Source: Ciona intestinalis (lineage: Eukaryota > Chordata > Ascidiacea > Phlebobranchia > Cionidae). Taken from it: a DNA stretch of 64,000 nucleotides. The stretch spans positions 129,564 through 193,563 of the forward strand of contig NW_004190376.2 in NCBI RefSeq assembly GCF_000224145.3. Reading direction: 5' to 3'. Both the position numbers and the translations under genes were made by a program. How positions within the stretch are numbered: the stretch's first letter is position 1; each line of letters starts with the position of its first letter. Below the pieces are notes generated by a model that ran no database searches, was not told the DNA's origin, and saw nothing but the letters and a program-made list of their open reading frames with translations. Positions 13,201 through 22,200 of this stretch are shown one piece after another.

Positions 13201-16200
13201 ATTAATAGTTAACAATATTTTAAACCTAACTTGATTCTGTATAACACTTTTCAGAAATCGTGAACGCAGTAGTGCAGGTGGCTCACAAGAAATCAAACCA
13301 CATTATTCATTCGTACAACCAAAACTGAAGAATTTTGACAAGATCATAGATTATGTGTTTAACACACCTGCTCATATTGGTTCGTTGAGTGAGCAAGTTG
13401 GTAAAGCCACAAAAATACAACGTCATCCTAAAGCTAGGAATCCCAAAGTGAAATTTATCACCAGAGTAGAAGCGGTAATACTTTTTAAATATTTTTTTTT
13501 TCACTTTTAAAAATAATTTTTAAGAATTTTTTTTAAGAATTATTTTTTATTTAAAAAAAGATTTTTAAAGATTTTTTTATAAATACAAAAGTTATGTTGA
13601 CCAAAAAAGAGGCTTCCTTGTAACATAACATAAGTTATATTTGTCTATTCAAATAACAAAGATCAGGTTAATTAAAACAGTGAAATGAAGGGAATTATAT
13701 AAAAACATTTTTCTAGTGTGTTTGTTAAATTACAACATTTCTGACTTGTAAATGACATCTTTATGAAGTCTTGCCGAATGGCAGACGACACGCCGGAAAT
13801 ACACTATATTTTTTATACCAGATGCCGTGAAAGATTTTTGACATCTTTATTATATTATAAATATATTCCTTTTTAGAAAAACGCTTTGCCAGCCAGCGAA
13901 TTGCGAAAAATTGCTCAAACTTTTTTCAAACAATTTAGCTGCTGGTCACAGTCATTCCCACAAGAACAGATTGACCAAGCTGACAAGAATTCTCCTGAAT
14001 TAGTTGATAAATTAAAAGACAATCCTGTTTCTATTCAATGGAACAATAACACTGCAATAGTGGTTGGCTTATCTGAAAATGTGGAAGCATTTTCTGCAGC
14101 TCTCAAAAAAGCACTTCAGCAAGAGTAAGTTTGAAACATATAAAGTTAAATTCTTGGTAACTTAAAGCCTTGGCTGAGCTGTCAACTCTGACTTAACTCT
14201 AAGACCTCAATATAAAAACTTTGAATTTTATATTATTAGGAATCTTAGTACATACTTTTTATTCGAACCAAATAAATAATGTTGAAATGAGATATTATTT
14301 TTTCCCCATTTTTTTTACAGCAAAGAAATAGAAATGGAATATTCTTCCCAAAATGCATTGTAAGTATAATACTATTGGCCAATTTCTGGTTCTTTGTTTC
14401 TTTTTATATACAAGGTTTATGAAATGAAAACACTTTTGTTAAAACAGTGTTGCCCTGCCAAGATAAATTAGTTACATTTATTATTGTTATGTTGACATTT
14501 ATTTTTACATCATTGTAAAAAAAATGTTTTATTGTTACTCCAAAACAATAAAAATGGAGACTGCAGAATATTTTAGGCACGGTTTGTAGATTGTTTATGG
14601 GTTTTAAATAAAATGCATTTGTATGCATACCTAGAACCTTACTAGGACTTATACGTATGGAGCAACATACTATAAAAACAATTCTCCTTTTATTATATAT
14701 TTAATTATATCGCTAAGACTTTTTTATCTATCTAAGCATTATATGGGGGATTGTTACTCGCAGCTTGTTTGTATTTTAGTCTAAGAACCATATTTTTTAC
14801 AAACTTTTCAGGCACTTGGTAAAATGTGGTGCTGTTGAAGAAATATCAAAGAAGTATAAAGATTCATTTGTAATTTTGTTTTCGCTCGGAAAACTTAAGT
14901 TTAAAGGCAAGGAAAGCAAAGTGAAAGAAGTCATAAAAGAAGTACAAGAAATGGTCTGTAATTTAATGGAAATATTTAAGTTTAAAAATTCTCCTACTGG
15001 TTTCACCTTCACAAGCCAAAATTAATGTAACATATCTATTATCTATACTTTGTATCCTCATATTCAAATTCAATTGGGTAAAAGCGTGGTCGCTACACCT
15101 TTAATACTAATAATATAAAGTGTTTTTATTATTAATACTATTTGAGCATCAAATCGGGGTTAGATTCCAAGAATTTATTACAAGTTATAAGATATTTATG
15201 TTTTTGTCGTTGTTGGTAGAATCTGATTGACACAAATCTTGAAATGGTTGAAGAAAAACTTCTTCTGTTGAAAACTGCGTTGAATTGTGTTGAACCTTGT
15301 GTTTACAATCGAGAGTTTGTTGAAAACGAAATTGAAAAACAAAATCTTAAAGGTAATTGCTGAAAATATTTTTTAACCTTTTGTTTATAATTCTCATAAA
15401 ATATAATTGTGAATGCATTAGACTGCTAGCAGTTTTAAGAGATTAAGAATATTTGATTTTATTATATATGGGTGAGATCCTATAGAAAAACATGCCAGAA
15501 ATTTAGGCCATTTACCCAATCCCTGACCTTTCAAATTTACAATAGATTGATCACACCACTTCTCTACAATGTAGAATGTCACCGTACTATAATATTAGCA
15601 CCTATGCACGTGTTTGGCTTACAAATTATACCTTAACTTAAATTAACGGTTATGGTCATATTTTGCTTACAAATTATATTTTGTATCTGTTTTATAACTT
15701 AGATCTTACACTCATTTTTGTCTTACATACATAACTTAAAATCACCACTTTCTTTTCTATATGGGAATTTAGAAGCTTAGATTTAGGGCAGATTTGGCTC
15801 ATTACCCAAACACCCAGAAGTACCAGTATCGAGATTGGAACCTGGTACGTCTGGGTTACAACCCACCCACCTGAACAACTACGCCACTGTGGCAGTTAAT
15901 GCCTACAGTGGAGAGGTTACTGACTTGAAGCTCGATACCACTGAGCGACTTCACTAGCCTAAACTAATTTGTTTCTTTGCTTCTTTTAAATCCCACATTT
16001 GGCTTGCAAATTAAAGGTTAACTTAAATGAACACTTATAATTAGATTAACGGTTCTAAATTTGTAAAATTTAAATTTGTAAGCAAAATATATGCATAACC
16101 CCTAATCTAAATTATAAGTGTTAATTTAAGTTAAGTTTTAGTTTGTAAGCCAAATGTAGGATTTTGTAACCTTTTCTGCATATATTTTGCCTACAAATTA

Positions 16201-19200
16201 TAACTTAACTTAAATTAACACTTATAATTTAGATTAGGGGTTATGCATATATTTTGCTTACAAAATATAGCTTAATTGAAACCTACATAGCTTCAAACTA
16301 ACGTTTACGTTTCTTTGTTTTCCTCCATTCATCTCAGCTGCAATAGAAGTTGAAAATGATGAAGTCCATTTGATGACAATGACAAATGAAATGTCGGCAC
16401 AGGCGGTTGCAATACTCAATAACATGATCACTACCCACCAGATTGAAATACCCAGTGATATTTCTCCGCTTGTGAAGCTGAAAACTTTACAAGATAAATT
16501 AAACAAGTTTACCAAATGCTATGTGGTAAAAATTAAGGTAATTGAATGAAGAATAACTGAAATTTATTTCGTCTCTTCTGTCACGATAACGAAGAAGGAG
16601 AGAGTTTACAAAGCGAAAAGCAGGTAGTAACGGGAAAACAACAGTTGTTAAAACTCACTTTTAAAAAAAAAAAGAAAAAAAAATGTTCTGGATAAAATGC
16701 GTTACCATTAAACACTCTGCTTCTAATACTTAATGTATTGTACTGTAGAAGTACTCAGTTGTTTGGAGAATTATATGAGTAGATTTTATCCAAGTTATGT
16801 GTTAATACCATTTTCTACCTAACATACTTTTTATTTTTTTGTATTATAATGTTTAGTATTAGTATTTATTTTTTATAGTTTTTGGTAAAATTTATTTTGT
16901 TATAATTCATTTATTTATTGTAAGTAAATAGAAAAGTAAAACCTATGAAACTTTATTTTTTCTGTCAGTTTTGTTCACTCAGGCGAATTCCTTTTAAGTT
17001 CTAATGTAATATATGTAATGTAGGTCCAAAAACTGACATTAAACTTTAAATTTCTGACAGGAAAATGTCCTCGAGCTGATACTTTTTGTTGGTGATGACA
17101 CCAAACTAATTGAAGAAGCTAAAAGTTACTTGAACAGTTGTTGTCCTGATTCACGAGTTCTTGAGTTCACCCCAGGAGTTACCAGGTTTGTACAGGTTGT
17201 GTCTTTACGCACACTTTTATTCCGATTAGAACTTTAATATTGTTTAATTAATTGTTGTTTAATTTACACTGTATTGCGAAGGTGTAACAGCCACACTTTT
17301 TATCCAGAACGTTATTTTTTCTGTTGTATCAATAAGCGTGTTTTAACAACTGTTGTTTTACTGTAACTAGCCGTCTTTTCGCTTTTATGAACTTTCCTGT
17401 TCTTTGTTATCAAGATCACAGAGACAAAATAATTTTAATTTATAATAATACTATAATAATACCTTTTTTGTCTGTGCGATTATGGTAGCGAAGATTTAAA
17501 GACATTTAAAATGCAAGGACATGATATAGCGACAAAACAACAATTGTTAAAACAAGCTTACAGCCGAAAACATATTTACATTCCTTCAGGTTTATTGGCA
17601 AGTATTGGCTGAATGATGAATCTTGTAGCTTGGTTCCTTCATCTTTTTCAACCAAGGTTCTTGAACAAGGCATTGAATTCACTGGACCTCCTGATGTGTT
17701 AGATACAGGTAAGAGGTAACGTAACATAACATAATTTTTATTTGCGAAAAGTTTGCGAAAAAATACGAATGATAGTTTATCGAAACATAATTTTAAAACA
17801 ATAGCGAAGATCTTGTTATTTAAAGAATAAAAAGAAGGAAATCAACAGCAAAACAACAGTTGTTAAAACACTCTATAGATAAAACGTTATGAAAAGTGGC
17901 GGTTAAAGAGCGACAAAAAGTGGTTTGATATAATTAGGAAGTGTTTTATTTCACTGTATGTTGGGTTCAAAGTGAATTAATTTGTTTAGATATTTTACTC
18001 AAAGTAAATCGTTTTCCGGACACGCAAGGATAGAGTAAGTTTCATTCATTCATTACATTTACATTCAATGTTAACTTTTTCAGTAATAGAGAAACTAGTA
18101 AACAAAAACCTTGATTGCCACAACTTTTCCTACTCTTCCCCTAAGCTGTCTACGTTATTGGAGGAAATCAAATGGAAAGCATTCGTTACTTTCCTTGAAG
18201 CAACTCATCGATGTACAGTCACTGCTGCAACAGTAAGTCTTGTTAGAGATATTTGCTAGAACTTGGGTGTTGGGGTAATAAATGTCATTTTGCAACAACA
18301 TATGGTAGGGTGGGGTAAGACGGGACACCTTTAGCACATAATATCCAAATATCCTGATCAAGTTTTGAGCAATTAACAACGGTCAATGGGAGTTGTGAGG
18401 ATATGGTTTTATAAATCTTTGAATTTTCTATGTTTACTACCAAATGAGACACAAAATAGAATCAAAAGGTGTCCCAACTTCCCCACCCTACTATATACAA
18501 TACAAACATCACTCATGTAAAATATAATAAAAAACAACATCTCTAAAATTTTGTTTTGAAATCGTGCGTTTATTATTATATTTATCCGAAAACAATAGAT
18601 AAGTATTTATAAAACAACCATGTTAACGCTACTTGCACTTAGCCAGTCTTACATACTAGCGAGATAAATGAGTTACATATGTGGTAAAGTAAAACTTATT
18701 CAGTAAAAAGCAAAAGTAGCCTACAAAAAATGTTCATATTTCACCACATGGTATGCAAGATCACGTTCAACTTTAACTGTGTATTTTTTATGATCACCAG
18801 GATTCAGCTGTTGCATCAACCAAGTCTAGGTTTAATGAAAGGTAATTGCTTTACTATTTATTTAATAAAAAGCTTTCTTAAAATTTTGACAATTCACTAG
18901 CGCATATATAGTAACAATTTGTTTAGATTGTTAAGGAATAGAAATTAACATATGTTGCATCCAATAGTAAAACGAAAGTTTCGATAAGTTTCAAATGTTA
19001 ATAACATATGTGGTTACTTGTACGCAGGCAGGAGGTCTATGAAACAGAACACCCATATATAACGACTATCGTTGCCCCGCGTTATTTATGCGGGGATAAA
19101 TAAGTAAAATACATGGTAACTTGTAAGCGGCACAAGGGTTAGAAACAGAACACCCGTGTTATACCGTCTGTAGTTTCGTCACACAAGATTGAATAAGTTG

Positions 19201-22200
19201 TGTTCATACATTCATGATCATTATATTAATTTGTTTACAGAAATAATGCTCTAAATGACATCGCAAAAGTTTCTGAAGCAATGTTTGGAAAAGTGAAAGT
19301 GAAAATTGTTGTTGGTGACATCACAGAAGAATATTCTGATGTCATAATCAATGGTGCTACCAGTGATTTTGTGTTATCTAGAGGTAGAATCTTGTTGTTT
19401 TTTAAATAATATTGTAAAAGTTAAAAAAAGTATTTTTGTTGATATTGCAATTTATAACATAAAAGAACAAACATTTTAGCCCATAACTTTTGATCAAACG
19501 AATATATGGGCAAACCATTGAGTCTTAGATAACTAAAAGTAGGAAAAAGGATCTCATTTATATTAATATCTTGTGTTAGCTGTGTTTTTGTTATAAATTT
19601 ATAGATAAGAATAACGTGAATGTTTTCAAAAAAACAAACATAACATAAAAATTCTTTTATAAACATAAATCACATTTTTTTTCTAGGAACAGTTTCATCG
19701 GCCCTTTTAAAAGTAGCTGGGCCAGCAATGCAGGATCAATGCAACAACAATCCTGTAATGACGTATCCCGCTGTAAATCCGAGTATTCGAGTCACAGACA
19801 GTTTTAATCTGCTGTGCAATCACGTCGTTCATCTAGTCACGCCGCGTCAATCCTCAATGTTGGCGGCACATATCAAGGATGCAATGGAAGTAGCAGACAT
19901 GCTAAAAGCTGAATCTGTATCAATACCTACCCTTGGTGCTGGTAAGTTAGTAACATAACAAAATTGTTTTTATCTTTTAATAACGGTACGCATGGAACTT
20001 GGCGGAAAGAGTGTGAGGCAAAAAGCTGGCTGTATATAAAATATAAGTTAATAATATATTTATTTGGTTTATCTCTTTTAACTGACATTGTCACTGCATG
20101 CGTCCTTGGACCAAGACACCTGATGAATTGTCAGCCATGCATGAAACAATCACCCATAAAGTTACCTAGTATCATCTAAACGGGCATGAGGTCTATAAAA
20201 TATAACGACTATTATACTTTCTAAAATTAGCCCACTTTTAAAATCACCCTACTTTTAAAATGACCCTACTAACCCAAGGATAAACAATTGTCATTCATTC
20301 ATTCACCTTCCAGGTGGGATTGGTTTGGATTGTGGTGAAATTGCATCCGCCATGTGTGAGGCATTCGCCCAATTCGCCGAATCATCACCAAGCTGTGTTC
20401 GGGAAATACGAGTCGTTGTTTACGAAACATCTATTGTGGAAATATTTAAACGAGGAATAACTGTTTGTATGGGTGAGGTGGTTTGTTTATACTTGTGTTT
20501 TGAGTAAGATGCTTACCTGCTTCAACCCTATGGGTGGTTATAATTGTCAACCTTACATTAAGTATATTTTTGTATATTTTGTAACTCATAAGTGGACAGG
20601 AGGTGTGTGAAACACCCGTGGTATAACATATGTCGTTGCCACCTCACGGGAGAATAAATAAGTTACATACGTGGTAACTTGTAATCGGGAACGAGGTGTA
20701 TGAAACAGAACACCCGTTTTATAAGACTGTCAATGCCCTGCTATGCGCAGATAAATAAGTTACATTAATTCATTCATTCTACTTAGCACAAAATTTATAT
20801 TTCTCTTCACATTTGTATCTGTTTAGTGAATTTACCCATGTTTTTATCTTAGGGTTAACCAACTACCTTGAATCATGTTGGCTTCGATTCAAACATGATA
20901 AACCACAGGAAGATAATCTTTCCATACAAATTGTATGCGATGATCAAAGTTGCTTAGATCAAGTGAGAAATTCATACATTTGTTATATGTATATATATAG
21001 TAGGGTGGGGGAAGATGGGACACCATTCTATTTTCTCGTTCCATTTGGTAGTAAACAAAGAACATTCAAAGAATTATAAAACCGAGACAACATTTATAAA
21101 AAAAGAGATAGAAACAAACTTTGTAACTAACAAATGTAAATCATATACTTAAAAAATACAACAAAAATGCCAGAAAAGACATGTTTTAGTGCACATTGTA
21201 GCAGTTTTGTATGTACCACAGACAAAATTTGTCTGTCACACTAATGTTTCCTGTCTCTGACATGTCATAGAAAACACCTAAATTGAACCATCTTTCCAGG
21301 TAAAACATGAAGTAGAGAAGCACATGAAAAGTGTGGTTGTTACCAAAACTATATCTGATGATGCGATTCATAACATGAGTGACCATGATCGTATTGAAGT
21401 ATTTGATATTTCATGCGATGGTTTGGTTAACGTGGAATTACAACAAAAGTGAGTGCATTTTATTTATGACAATAGAGAGATGGCCCATTACCCCAACCCC
21501 CAAGAATGAATGTAACTTATTTATCCTTGGATAGTGGGGCAACGTTAGTCCTTATAACACGAGTATTCTGGCTCATAAGCCCTGTGCCTGTTTACAAGCT
21601 ACAATGTTTGTAACTTTGTGGGTAACTGTTTTTCCAGTATAGACGTAACAGACAAAAATCAAGTCCAACCATTGTATAATAAAAGATATATATTTCGCCT
21701 AAATGGCATCGTCAGTCTCTTATTCAAATATATTTAAAAACATGTTTTAATTATATCTTTAAATATATCTACATGTTTTAAATACATAGTAGGGTGGGGG
21801 AAGATGGGACACTTTTAGCACATAATATCCAAACATCCTGATCGTGTTTTAAACAATTAACAGCGGTCTATAGGAATTCTTTAAATGTTCTTTGTTTACT
21901 AACAAATGGGATGAGAAAATAGATTGAAAAGGTGTCCCATCTCCCCCCACCCTAACATATCTTTAAATATCTCTTCATGTTTTAAATATATCATTAAATT
22001 TCAGTTCAATAACGCTGCAAGGTTTGGATGAAAATGTCGGTAAAGTTTACGAGTTGGTTCGTGACAAACTGAGAGATATAAAGTACCAGCCAACAAATGG
22101 TGCATGGGAATGGAGCTTTGGTGGAAACAAGTTCCATCCATTACCAATGCGTGTGTGTCAGCAGCTGGAAAATTACAAGGTTAATAATTTACAAGGGTGT

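Larger units (their letters stand above)
4248..15352 (+). other. Tandem KH-like module array of the PARP14-like gene
   Basis: The protein repeats two kinds of exon. Type B (about 172-220 nt, phase 2 to 0) carries a D-Y-x-V-A-x-F-I-like motif: exons 4, 6, 8, 10, 13 and, split, 15+16; exon 1 encodes a short version. Type A (about 248-380 nt, phase 0 to 2) carries F...F-x-x-W-P-like helices and a V-x-G-L/V strand: exons 2, 5, 7, 9, 11 and 14. Each B+A pair is about 145-150 residues, symmetric 2-2, with a phase-0 intron inside. Exons 3 and 12 are low-complexity linkers (Pro/Ser/Thr-rich and Ser/Arg-rich). Human PARP14 is known to carry a series of KH-like domains, so this is probably the same architecture. 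The fold is inferred, the repeat pattern is seen. Confidence 0.7.
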
